In this document: positions 43,817-52,256 of the stretch, piece after piece
Layout of the letters: every line of letters starts with the position of its first letter
Numbering within the stretch: position 1 is the stretch's first letter
Source of the DNA: LMUY01 sp965199555
GTDB taxonomy: Bacteria > Pseudomonadota > Alphaproteobacteria > Acetobacterales > Acetobacteraceae
Direction of reading: 5' to 3'
Assembly: GCA_965199555.1 (NCBI GenBank)
Contig: CBDASJ010000024.1
Span: 248,001 to 312,000, forward strand
DNA: 64,000 nucleotides
Program-made: the position numbers and the translations under genes
Notes under the pieces: model-generated
What the model saw: the letters and a program-made list of their open reading frames with translations, nothing else
What the model was told of the DNA's origin: nothing
Database searches by the model: none

Positions 43817-45901
43817 CTACGCCGACTTCGCCATGATCTCGTCCGCGATGTTGCGCGGCACGGGGTCGTAGTGGTGGAACTGCATGGTGAAGGAGGCGCG
43901 GCCTTTGGTCATGGACCGCAGGTCGGAGATGTAGCCGAACATTTCCTTCAACGGCACGCCGGCCCGGACGGTCACCGTCGAGCCGGCCGATTCCTGGCTC
44001 TGGATCTGGCCGCGGCGGCGGTTCAGGTCGCCTACCACGTCGCCCACGTGATCCTGCGGCGTGGTGACTTCCACGTCCATGATCGGCTCCAGGATGATCG
44101 GCGTGGCCTTCTTCATGCCCTCGCGGAAGCACGCCTTGGCTGCGATCTCGAACGCCAGGGCAGACGAGTCGACGTCGTGGTACTTGCCGTCCATCAGCGT
44201 GTACTTGAAGTCCACCGTGGGGAAGCCCGCCAGCACGCCAGTATCGGCCTGCACGCGGATGCCCTTTTCCACCGCCGGGATGTATTCCTTCGGCACGGAA
44301 CCGCCGACCGTCTTGTTCTCGAACACGACGCCCTTGTTCCGCTCCAGCGGCTCGAACATCACCTTCACTTCGGCATACTGGCCGGAGCCGCCGCTCTGCT
44401 TCTTGTGCGTGTAGGTTTCCGTGTGCGCCTTGCCGATCGTTTCGCGATACGCGACCTGCGGGGCGCCGATATTGGCTTCCACGCCATACTCGCGGCGCAG
44501 GCGGTCGATGATGATCTCCAGGTGCAGCTCGCCCATGCCGGACAGGATGGTTTGGCCGCTTTCCTGGTCGGTCTTCAGGCGCAGGCTGGGGTCTTCGCCC
44601 GCCAGCTTCTGCAGGCCGATGGTCATCTTCTCGACGCTGTCCTTGGTCTTCGGCTCGACCGAGATGTCGATCACGGGCACGGGGAAGGCCATGCGCTCCA
44701 GCACCACCGGGTCGCTGGCGGAGGCCAGCGTGTCACCGGTGCCGGTGTCCTTCAGGCCCACGAACGCGGCGATGTCGCCGGCGGAGACTTCCTTGATCTC
44801 CGCCCGCTTGTCCGCGTGCATCTGGAACATGCGGCCGACGCGTTCCTTGCCTTCCTTGGTGGTGTTCATGACCGTGTCGCCGATCTTCAGCGAGCCGGCA
44901 TAAACGCGCACGAAGGTCAGCGTGCCATACTTGTCGTTGATGATCTTGAACGCCAGCCCGGCGAACGGCGCGCTGGGGTCGGCCTTGATGCGGCGGCGGT
45001 CGCTGTGTTCACCGTCCTCCTCACCCTCTTCCGCCGCGACGGAGATGCCGGGCACGTCGATCGGGGACGGCAGGAAGTCGAGCACGGCGTCCAGCAGCGG
45101 CTGCACGCCCTTGTTCTTGAACGCGGTGCCGCACAGCACCGGGCGGAACGCGCCGGAGATCGTGCCCGTCTTGATCGCGCGCTTCAGCGTGGCGATGTCG
45201 ACGTCGCCCTTCTCAAAATACTCTTCCATGCCGGCATCGTCGACCGACAGCGCTGTGTCGAGCAGGGTCTGTCGGTATTCCTTGGCCTTTTCCAGCAGGT
45301 CGGCGGGGATCGCCTCGTCATGGAACTTGGCGCCCAACTCGCCGCCTTCCCAGATCACGGCCTTCATCTCGATCAGGTCGACCACGCCGACGAACTGGTC
45401 TTCCACGCCGATCGGCAACTGCAAGGGCAGCGCCACGATGTCCAGCTTCTCCTTCAGCGTGTCGAAGGCACGGTAGAAATCGGCGCCGGTGCGGTCCAGC
45501 TTGTTGATGAAGATGATGCGCGGGACGTTGTAGCGGTCGGCCAGGCGCCAGTTGGTTTCGGATTGCGGCTGCACGCCGGCCACGCCCTCGATGATGAACA
45601 CAGCGCCGTCCAGCACGCGCAGCGAACGGTTGACCTCGATGTTGAAGTCGATGTGGCCGGGCGTGTCGATGATGTTGATGCGGTGGTCCTTCCACTCGCA
45701 CGTCACCGCGGCGGAGGTGATGGTGATACCCCGCTCCCGCTCCTGCTCCATGTAGTCGGTGGTGGTGTTGCCGTCATGCACCTCGCCGATGCGGTGCGAC
45801 ACGCCGGTGTAATACAGGATGCGCTCGGTCGTGGTGGTCTTGCCCGCGTCGATATGCGCGGTGATGCCGATGTTGCGGATGCGATCGAGCGAAGTAGCCA
45901 C
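43817..45901 (-). CDS. fusA: elongation factor G
   Basis: EF-G is the GTPase that moves tRNAs and mRNA through the ribosome. The 694-residue protein has G1 AHIDAGKTT near residue 17, G3 DTPGHIDF, G4 NKLD, and domains II to V with the typical GGSGQYAEV segment in domain IV. It stands alone here: the str operon neighbours (rpsL, rpsG, tuf) are not beside it. The GNAT gene starts 13 bases downstream. Confidence 0.97.
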   Translation of the reverse strand: MATSLDRIRNIGITAHIDAGKTTTTERILYYTGVSHRIGEVHDGNTTTDYMEQERERGITITSAAVTCEWKDHRINIIDTPGHIDFNIEVNRSLRVLDGAVFIIEGVAGVQPQSETNWRLADRYNVPRIIFINKLDRTGADFYRAFDTLKEKLDIVALPLQLPIGVEDQFVGVVDLIEMKAVIWEGGELGAKFHDEAIPADLLEKAKEYRQTLLDTALSVDDAGMEEYFEKGDVDIATLKRAIKTGTISGAFRPVLCGTAFKNKGVQPLLDAVLDFLPSPIDVPGISVAAEEGEEDGEHSDRRRIKADPSAPFAGLAFKIINDKYGTLTFVRVYAGSLKIGDTVMNTTKEGKERVGRMFQMHADKRAEIKEVSAGDIAAFVGLKDTGTGDTLASASDPVVLERMAFPVPVIDISVEPKTKDSVEKMTIGLQKLAGEDPSLRLKTDQESGQTILSGMGELHLEIIIDRLRREYGVEANIGAPQVAYRETIGKAHTETYTHKKQSGGSGQYAEVKVMFEPLERNKGVVFENKTVGGSVPKEYIPAVEKGIRVQADTGVLAGFPTVDFKYTLMDGKYHDVDSSALAFEIAAKACFREGMKKATPIILEPIMDVEVTTPQDHVGDVVGDLNRRRGQIQSQESAGSTVTVRAGVPLKEMFGYISDLRSMTKGRASFTMQFHHYDPVPRNIADEIMAKSA

Positions 45902-46082
45902 CGGAAATCCTCCATGCAGTGTTGGGCGGCACCGGACCCTTTGCCCGGGCAGCCTGCCACGCTCCGGCCATGCCGGGTCAATGATGCGTGCAGATGCGCC
46001 AGACGGCTCTGTTTTGCAAGGGAGCGCGCCGGCTTACCGTTGGTTACACCGGGGTTACGACCGGCGGCCTACGGTCCGCTGC

Positions 46083-47372
46083 ATGGACAGCCACGCCGCA
46101 CAAGCCCTGATCCGCTTCGGCCTCGGCCACCTGGGGCAGGAGCCGGCGCCGGCGGACGCGGCCGCCTGGCTGCGGGACCAGCTCGCCGGAGCGGATCCGG
46201 GGCCGCCCGGTCCCTCCGTCGCGGACGGGTTCGCCGCCATTCGCGAGGACCGGGAAAACAAGCCCGAACCTGGCACTCCACGTGCCGTCGGCACCCTGTT
46301 CAAGGGCGAAGTGGACGCGCTGGCGGCCCAGGCACTGACCACCGCGACGCCGTTCCGGGAGCGGCTGGTGTGGTTCTGGGCCAACCATTTCACCGTCAGC
46401 CTGCGCGGTGGGCGCACCGGGGCGTTCGGCGGTGACTTCGTGCGCAGCGCCGTTCGTCCCAACGTCACCGGACGGTTCTACGACATGCTGCTGGCGGTCA
46501 TGCGGCACCCGGCCATGCTGCTCTACCTCGACAATGCCGGGTCGGTCGGGCCGGGCAGCCCCGTCGGCCAACGCACGGGCAAAGGACTGAACGAGAACCT
46601 GGCCCGCGAATGCATGGAACTGCACACGGTGAGCCCCGCCTCCGGCTACACCCAGGCGGACGTGACGAACTTCGCCCGCATCCTCACCGGCTGGTCGGTG
46701 GCCAATGGCGTCAAGGAGCCGGCGGGCTTCCGCTTCCGCCCGATGGTGCACGAGCCGGGCGAAAAGACGCTGCTGGGCCGCACGATGCCGCCGGGCGAGG
46801 AAGGCGGCGTGGCGGCACTCGCCTTCCTGGCAAGCCACCCGGCGACCTACCGCCACCTCGCCACCAAGCTGGTGCAGCATTTCGTGGCCGACACGCCGCC
46901 GCCCTCCGCCGTGCGCCGCATCGCCGCGGTGCTGCACGACACGGGCGGCGATCTGGGCCAGGCGGCGCTGGCATTGGTGGACCTGCCGGACGCCTGGCAG
47001 CCGCTCGCCAAGCTGCGCAATCCGCAGGATTACGTGCTGGCGGTGATGCGCGCGGCGGACCTGCCGGAAGGCCGGCGGCCGGACGCCGCGGCGATCATGC
47101 GCGGCCTGGGGCAGCCCCTGTTCGGCGCGCCGTTCCCGATCGGCTGGCCGGACCGTGCGGCGGACTGGGCCGGGCCGGAAACCATGATGCGCCGGGTGGA
47201 CTGGGCCTACGGCATCTCGGGCCGGGCCGCCGCGCTGGACCCGGAAGCGGTGGCGGAAGCCAGCCTCGGCCCGCTGCTGACCGATGCGACGGGAACGGCG
47301 ATCCGGCGCGCCGGGTCGCGCCGCGACGGGCTGACCCTGCTGTTCACCTCCCCCGAGTTCCAGAGGCGCTGA
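46083..47372 (+). CDS. DUF1800 family protein
   Basis: The 429-residue protein matches DUF1800: ERLVWFWANHFTVS near residue 100, LYLDNAGSVGPGSP near 150, GLNENLARECMELHTV near 168 and TGWSVANG near 205. Such proteins are nearly always paired with a DUF1501 protein, as here, where the next start overlaps its stop (TGATG). There is no clear signal peptide in this one. Function is unknown; some are linked to export or cell-surface processes. Confidence 0.88.
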   Translation: MDSHAAQALIRFGLGHLGQEPAPADAAAWLRDQLAGADPGPPGPSVADGFAAIREDRENKPEPGTPRAVGTLFKGEVDALAAQALTTATPFRERLVWFWANHFTVSLRGGRTGAFGGDFVRSAVRPNVTGRFYDMLLAVMRHPAMLLYLDNAGSVGPGSPVGQRTGKGLNENLARECMELHTVSPASGYTQADVTNFARILTGWSVANGVKEPAGFRFRPMVHEPGEKTLLGRTMPPGEEGGVAALAFLASHPATYRHLATKLVQHFVADTPPPSAVRRIAAVLHDTGGDLGQAALALVDLPDAWQPLAKLRNPQDYVLAVMRAADLPEGRRPDAAAIMRGLGQPLFGAPFPIGWPDRAADWAGPETMMRRVDWAYGISGRAAALDPEAVAEASLGPLLTDATGTAIRRAGSRRDGLTLLFTSPEFQRR

Positions 47373-48556
47373 TGCACCCCTCCTTCCTCACTCGCCGGTC
47401 CGCCCTGCTCGGCCTCGGGGCGGCCATCAGCATGGGGCGCGCGTCCCTGGCCCTGGCAGCGGCGCCGACGGAGGCCCGCTTGGTCGTCGTCATCATGCGG
47501 GGCGCGCTGGATGGGATGGCGGCCGTGGTGCCGTATGGCGACCCGGCGTTGGCGGCCTTGCGCGGGCCGCTGGTGCCGCCGGGGCCGGGCATGCCCGACG
47601 GGCTGGCCGACCTGGGCGGGTTCTTCGGCCTGCACCCGGCCATGCCGGCCATGGCGGCGCTGTTCCGCGCCGGCGAGTTGCTGCCGGTGCACGCGGTGGC
47701 CGGCCATTACCGCAGCCGCAGCCATTTCGAGGCGCAGGATTGCATGGAAAGCGGTGCGGACCACCGTATGACCAGCGGCTGGCTGAACCGTGCCGTGCGC
47801 GCCATGCCGAAGCCGCCGGGGCCGGAGGCTGCCTTGGCGGTCGGCATGACCACGCCCTTGCTGATGCAGGGGCCGGCGGCGGTCGCGGCCTGGGCGCCCG
47901 CCAGCTTCGCGGCGCCGGATGCGGACCTTTACGCGCGCATCGCCGCGCTGAACCAGGCCGACGCCGTCACCGGCCCGGCCATTGCGGAGGGCTTGCGGGA
48001 CCGCGGCTTTTCCACCGCGACGTTGGCAGCCGTCGACAAGCAGACCACCCCGTATGCCTTCCCGGCGCTGGCCGCGATGGCGGCCCGGCTGCTTGCGGCA
48101 CCGACCGGTCCGCGGGTGGCGGCGCTGGAGCTGGGCGGCTGGGACACCCATGCGGACCAGATGCGGCGGTTGCATGGCCCGCTCGGCCAGTTGGACCAGG
48201 GCTTGTCGGCGCTGAAGGACGGGCTGGGCGATGCGTGGTCCCGCACCGCCGTGCTGGTGATCACGGAGTTCGGCCGCACGGCGCGGATGAACGGGACCAA
48301 CGGCACGGACCACGGCACGGGAACAGTGGCATTCGTCGCCGGCGGCCGCGTGGCCGGGGGCCGCGTACTGGCGAACTGGCCGGGCCTGTCACCGGGCAAT
48401 TTGTTCGAGAACCGCGACCTGCAACCGACGGCGGACCTTCGCTCGATCGCCAAGGGGCTGCTGGCCAGCCATCTCGGCTTGCCTGCCGCCGCCCTTGCCA
48501 CGATCTTTCCGGACAGTGCGGAGGCGGTGCCGACCGATGGCCTGGTGCGGAGCTGA
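47372..48556 (+). CDS. DUF1501 family protein with Tat-type signal
   Basis: The 394-residue protein begins with a twin-arginine-type signal (LTRRSALLGLGAA...SLALAAA). The body resembles the alkaline phosphatase/sulfatase-like fold of DUF1501, with VIMRGALDGMAAVVPYGD near residue 42, SRSHFEAQDCMESG near 115, LGGWDTHADQMRR and ITEFGRTARMNG. It is coupled to the DUF1800 gene. Export by Tat implies folding or cofactor binding in the cytoplasm. Confidence 0.88.
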   Translation: MHPSFLTRRSALLGLGAAISMGRASLALAAAPTEARLVVVIMRGALDGMAAVVPYGDPALAALRGPLVPPGPGMPDGLADLGGFFGLHPAMPAMAALFRAGELLPVHAVAGHYRSRSHFEAQDCMESGADHRMTSGWLNRAVRAMPKPPGPEAALAVGMTTPLLMQGPAAVAAWAPASFAAPDADLYARIAALNQADAVTGPAIAEGLRDRGFSTATLAAVDKQTTPYAFPALAAMAARLLAAPTGPRVAALELGGWDTHADQMRRLHGPLGQLDQGLSALKDGLGDAWSRTAVLVITEFGRTARMNGTNGTDHGTGTVAFVAGGRVAGGRVLANWPGLSPGNLFENRDLQPTADLRSIAKGLLASHLGLPAAALATIFPDSAEAVPTDGLVRS

Positions 48557-48559
48557 GCC

Positions 48560-48766
48560 TTACGGCAGCGACACGGCTTCCGCGCAGTTCGTGCGTCCGG
48601 ACAGCAGGCAATCCTCTACCGTCGCCTTGTAACGCAGCTCCCGGATAAGGCCCAGGCTCGTCACGACCAGCAGCAGCAGCACTGCCAACGCTGCCAAACT
48701 CGCGGTCTGGCGGTTGGCGCCGGCCTGGTCATCCTCGATGTCGGTCCAGCGTCGAACGTGTCGCAT
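48560..48766 (-). CDS. small single-span membrane protein
   Basis: This is a 68-residue protein with one TM helix (LAALAVLLLLVVTSLGLI) and a C-terminal DCLLSGRTNCAEAVSLP with two Cys. The ATG at 48766 follows a purine-rich stretch; an in-frame start at 48862 would add an unlikely leader. I do not recognise the family. It ends four bases after the convergent DUF1501 gene. Confidence 0.55.
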   Translation of the reverse strand: MRHVRRWTDIEDDQAGANRQTASLAALAVLLLLVVTSLGLIRELRYKATVEDCLLSGRTNCAEAVSLP

Positions 48767-48929
48767 CTTCCACACCGGCGTCCCGTCTCGGTCGGGCCAT
48801 GCCGCCCCCTGATGATCTTGCCGAGATGAAATAAATATCGGACGGCGGGGCGCGGTTGGCAAGCCGAATGCGCATGCTTGCCCGCCAGCCCCGGATCAGG
48901 GACATTGCACCGCCCTTGGGGAGGCTGGT

Positions 48930-49454
48930 TTGCGGTTCATCGGTGCTGCCTTCCTGGTTGTTGCCTGGCTTTCCGCCGTTCCGGCCTTCGCCGCCGACCC
49001 GCCCATGGTTAGCTTGGGCGTCGGCGGAACGGATATCCTGAACCAGCAGGCCCGGGCGGCGGCCGATTTCCGCCTGGAATACCGCTCGGGCCTGTCGCTG
49101 CTGCCGTTCTTCGAAGACACCTTCAAGGTCAAGCCGTGGGCCGGGCTGGAAACCACCTCGCGGCAATCCATCTGGGGCGGCGCGGGCATCCTGCTGGAAA
49201 TCCCGCTGGGCCGGCATTGGGTGCTGACGCCGAATATCGGCTTCGGCGGCTACGGCCGCAACAACGGCAAGGACCTCGGCTCCGTGTTCGAAATCCGCTC
49301 CACCTTCGAGGGCGGCTACGTGTTCGATAACGGAACGCGCCTGGTAGCGAGCTTTGGCCACATGTCGAATGCCGGCGTCAGCAAGCATAACCCCGGAACG
49401 GAATCGGCCGTGATCTCCCTGCAAATCCCGCTTTCCAGCCTGGTCGGGAATTGA
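48930..49454 (+). CDS. acyloxyacyl hydrolase / lipid A 3-O-deacylase (PagL-like)
   Basis: The 174-residue outer-membrane protein starts with a signal peptide (MRFIGAAFLVVAWLSAVPAFAA). The body is a predicted eight-stranded barrel. The PagL triad is present: His and Ser in GHMSNAG and Glu in GTESAV, spaced H, +2 and +14 as in characterised PagL. It would remove a 3-linked acyl chain from lipid A. The start is TTG at 48930 with GGGGAGG upstream. The aldolase gene begins six bases downstream. Confidence 0.82.
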   Translation: MRFIGAAFLVVAWLSAVPAFAADPPMVSLGVGGTDILNQQARAAADFRLEYRSGLSLLPFFEDTFKVKPWAGLETTSRQSIWGGAGILLEIPLGRHWVLTPNIGFGGYGRNNGKDLGSVFEIRSTFEGGYVFDNGTRLVASFGHMSNAGVSKHNPGTESAVISLQIPLSSLVGN

Positions 49455-49459
49455 CCGCC

Positions 49460-50563
49460 ATGGCACCGCCACCCGCCCAGCCCGGCATGCGCCTGGAGGA
49501 TGTGGACACCCCGGCGCTCATCCTCGACCTCGACGCGTTCGAGGCGAACCTCGACCGGCTTGCCGGCGCGCTGGACGGCACGGGCGTGCGGCTGCGTGCG
49601 CACGCCAAGACGCATAAATCGCCGGTGATCGCCCATTTGCAGATGGCGCGCGGCGCCGTCGGGCAGTGCGTGCAGAAGGTCGCGGAGGCGGAGGTGATGG
49701 CCTGGGGCGGCGTGCCCGATATCATGGTGACCAACCAAGTGGTCGGCGCCGCCAAGCTGGCCCGGCTGGCCGCGTTGGCACGGATCACCCGCATCGCGGT
49801 ATGCGCCGACGACCCGCGCCAGGTGGCGGCGTTGGAGGCGGCGGCCGCGTCGGCCAGCGTGCGCATCCCCGTGCTGGTGGAGATCGACGTCGGCATGGGC
49901 CGCTGCGGCACCGCTGCCGGGCCGGACGCGGTGGCGCTCGCCGCCGCCATCGCGGCGTCCCGCCACCTCGAGTTCCGCGGCTTGCAGGCCTACCACGGCA
50001 CCGCCCAGCACATGCGCGCGCCCGGGCAGCGGGAAGCGGCGGTGGACGAGGCCGCCGTGGCGGTCCGGCGCACGGTGGAGCAGTTGCGGCAGCAAGGCCT
50101 CGCCTGCCCCGTGGTCGGCGGCGCCGGCACCGGCACCTTCGCGTTGGAGGTCGCCAGCGGCGTTTACACCGAAATCCAGTGCGGCTCGTACTGCTTCATG
50201 GATGCCGACTACGCCCGCAACACCGATGCGCCGGGCTTCACGCAGGCGCTGTTCGTGCTGGCCACGGTGATGAGCACGGCGCAACCGGGCGTCGCGGTGG
50301 TGGATGCCGGGCTGAAGGCACTCTCGACCGACAGCGGCATGCCGCTGCCGTGGCAGCGCCCCGGCGTCACCTACGTGGGCGCCTCGGACGAGCACGGGAA
50401 GCTGGAATGCGAAGCGGGCAGCCGCCCCGAACTGGGGGAGAAGCTGCTGCTGGTGCCCGGCCATTGCGACCCGACGGTGGATCGCTACGACTGGTATGTC
50501 GGGGTGCGCAACGGCGTCGTCGAATGCTTGTGGCCGGTGGCGGCGCGCGGGGCGTTCGCCTGA
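49460..50563 (+). CDS. DSD1-family PLP enzyme (D-threonine aldolase / 3-hydroxy-D-aspartate aldolase-like)
   Basis: The 367-residue protein has an alanine-racemase-fold N-terminus with the PLP Lys in HAKTHKSP near residue 50, GRCGT near 145, GAGTGTFALE, and a C-terminal zinc site with H-x-C in VPGHCDPTVDRYD. This is the DSD1 family: D-serine dehydratase, D-threonine aldolase and 3-hydroxyaspartate aldolase. The exact reaction is not set. The ATG at 49460 is preferred; TTG at 49451 overlaps the pagL-like stop. Its 3' end overlaps the convergent cheR by 79 bases. Confidence 0.85.
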   Translation: MAPPPAQPGMRLEDVDTPALILDLDAFEANLDRLAGALDGTGVRLRAHAKTHKSPVIAHLQMARGAVGQCVQKVAEAEVMAWGGVPDIMVTNQVVGAAKLARLAALARITRIAVCADDPRQVAALEAAAASASVRIPVLVEIDVGMGRCGTAAGPDAVALAAAIAASRHLEFRGLQAYHGTAQHMRAPGQREAAVDEAAVAVRRTVEQLRQQGLACPVVGGAGTGTFALEVASGVYTEIQCGSYCFMDADYARNTDAPGFTQALFVLATVMSTAQPGVAVVDAGLKALSTDSGMPLPWQRPGVTYVGASDEHGKLECEAGSRPELGEKLLLVPGHCDPTVDRYDWYVGVRNGVVECLWPVAARGAFA

Positions 50564-51348
50564 ATGGCGTGGCTGGGGCCGTGGCGTTCCAGCATCTCGT
50601 CCAGCCCCATCGTGGTTTCCGCGGCGCCGAGGTAAAGCAGGCCGTCTTCCGTCATCTGCTGCCGGACGGAGGCGAGCACCTTCGCCTTGGTCGCCACGTC
50701 GAAATAGAACAGCACGTTGCGGCAGAACACGATGTCGAACTTGCCCAGCGGCGCCGGGTCGTCCAGCAGGTTCCATTCGCGAAAGCTGCACATGGCGCGC
50801 AGCACCGGGCTGACCACCCATTCCTCGCCGGACCGGCTGAAATGCTGCAACAGGCGGTGCACGGACAGGCCGCGCTGCACCTCGTGCTGGCTATAGGCGC
50901 CGGCCCGGGCGCGCGCGATCGGGTTGCGCGCCATGTCGGTGCCCACGATGTCGACCTTGTGCTGGGCCAGCAACCCGCATTCGGCGATCGTCATCGCGAT
51001 CGAGTAGGCTTCCTGCCCGGTGGCGGCGGCGGCGGACCAGATGCGCAGGCGGCTGCCGGGCGGGCGGTTGCGCAGCAGCGCGGGCAATCCGGTGGCGCGC
51101 AGGTGCTCGAACGCGCGGGCGTCGCGGAAGAACAGCGTTTCGTGGGTGGCCATCGCCTCCACCACGTCCTGCTCCAGCGCCGGGTCCGGCCTGCTGGCGA
51201 GCAGGTTGGCGAGGCCGTCCAGGTCCGGCACCGACTCCCGCCGCATCAGCCCGCCGAGCCGCGCTTCCATCAGGTATTGCTTGTCCGGGCCAAGGACCAA
51301 TCCCGAGCGCCGGTGCACCAACTCGGCGAGAAAGGTCAACGCGACCAT
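50485..51348 (-). CDS. cheR: chemotaxis protein methyltransferase CheR
   Basis: CheR methylates glutamates on chemoreceptors. The 287-residue protein has an N-terminal helical domain (1-75) and a SAM domain with ATHETLFFRD near residue 68, WSAAAATGQEAYS near 105 (the usual GCSTGEEPYS in altered form) and FDIVFCRNVLFYF near 205. It is the last gene of the chpT-cheA-cheW-cheY-cheR operon, seven bases after cheY. No cheB is visible in the window. Confidence 0.93.
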   Translation of the reverse strand: MVALTFLAELVHRRSGLVLGPDKQYLMEARLGGLMRRESVPDLDGLANLLASRPDPALEQDVVEAMATHETLFFRDARAFEHLRATGLPALLRNRPPGSRLRIWSAAAATGQEAYSIAMTIAECGLLAQHKVDIVGTDMARNPIARARAGAYSQHEVQRGLSVHRLLQHFSRSGEEWVVSPVLRAMCSFREWNLLDDPAPLGKFDIVFCRNVLFYFDVATKAKVLASVRQQMTEDGLLYLGAAETTMGLDEMLERHGPSHAIQANAPRAATGHKHSTTPLRTPTYQS

Positions 51349-51355
51349 TTTCGCC

Positions 51356-51763
51356 TCAAAGCAGGCCGATCTGGGCGAACTTTCCTGTCAGGATCGCCTC
51401 GTCGAACGGCTTCATGATGTATTCCTGCGCGCCGCTCTCAATGGCGGACGCCATGTGCCCGACCTCGTTTTCCGTGGTGCAGAACACCACCAGCGGGCCG
51501 TCCGCGCCGTACTCCGCGCGCAGGGCCTTGAGGAAGGCGAGCCCGTTCATGACGGGCATGTTCCAATCCAGCAACACGCAGCGCGGCAACTCGCGCCGGC
51601 ACTGCGTCAGCGCGTCCAGGCCGTTTTCCGCTTCCGTCACGACGTAGCCGTGCGCTTCCAGGATGCGCCGCGCCACCTTGCGCACGACACGGCTGTCATC
51701 GACCACCAGGCAGGTGGGCAATGCCTCCGCCACCGCATGGTCGGCCGTCAATTCGTCGATCAT
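51356..51763 (-). CDS. cheY: CheY-type single-domain response regulator
   Basis: This 135-residue receiver has VVDDSRVVRK (acidic pair), LLDWNMPVMNG with the phosphoacceptor Asp near residue 73, FCTTEN with the switch Thr, and YIMKPF with the invariant Lys. There is no output domain, so it is a CheY. It starts at 51763, overlapping the cheW stop (ATGA). Regulators of this kind interact with the flagellar motor or with kinases. Confidence 0.92.
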   Translation of the reverse strand: MIDELTADHAVAEALPTCLVVDDSRVVRKVARRILEAHGYVVTEAENGLDALTQCRRELPRCVLLDWNMPVMNGLAFLKALRAEYGADGPLVVFCTTENEVGHMASAIESGAQEYIMKPFDEAILTGKFAQIGLL

Positions 51764-52254
51764 GCGGCCACCGCCGGCAGCGCCAGCAGGCGGGACAGGT
51801 CCAAAACGATCATCAGCGCGTTCTCCAGCCGGAACAGACCGGCGCTGTACTTCGTCCATGCGGGTGGAAGGGTGTGCGGGTTGGCTTCGAAGCGCTCGCG
51901 TTCGGGCGACAGCACCTCGCTCACCTGGTCGACCAGCAACGCGTAGAGTTCACCATTGCTTTCCGTCACCAGCGCCATCGGCTGGGTGCCGGCCGGGGCG
52001 GCCGGCAGTTGCAGGCGCCGCCGCAGGTCGATGGCGGTGACGATGCGGCCGCGCAGGTTGAGGTTGCCCGCGATGTCCGGCGGCGCCAGCGGCACCGGGG
52101 AAATCGGCTGCTGCCGCAGCACGTCCCGCACGGCGCTGACCGGCACGCCGCACAACTGCCCGGCCACGGTAAGAGTGACATACACCATGGGCGCTTCACC
52201 CGGCGGCGGCGGCACGGCGGAACGGAGGCTTTTCGCGGTGGTGGTGAGTGACAT
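51760..52254 (-). CDS. cheW: chemotaxis coupling protein CheW
   Basis: CheW links receptors to CheA. The 164-residue protein starts after a short flexible N-terminus; YVTLTVAGQLCGVPVSAVRDVL near residue 25, NLNLRGRIVTAIDLRRRL near 63 and YALLVDQVSEVLSPE near 105 are the CheW fold signatures. It begins two bases after the cheA stop and overlaps cheY by four, so the operon is tightly coupled. Confidence 0.93.
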   Translation of the reverse strand: MSLTTTAKSLRSAVPPPPGEAPMVYVTLTVAGQLCGVPVSAVRDVLRQQPISPVPLAPPDIAGNLNLRGRIVTAIDLRRRLQLPAAPAGTQPMALVTESNGELYALLVDQVSEVLSPERERFEANPHTLPPAWTKYSAGLFRLENALMIVLDLSRLLALPAVAA

Positions 52255-52256
52255 AG

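Noticed and set aside
43871..46435. 854-codon open frame antisense to fusA
   Set aside because: fusA is unmistakable on the minus strand; the antisense product has no recognisable domain.
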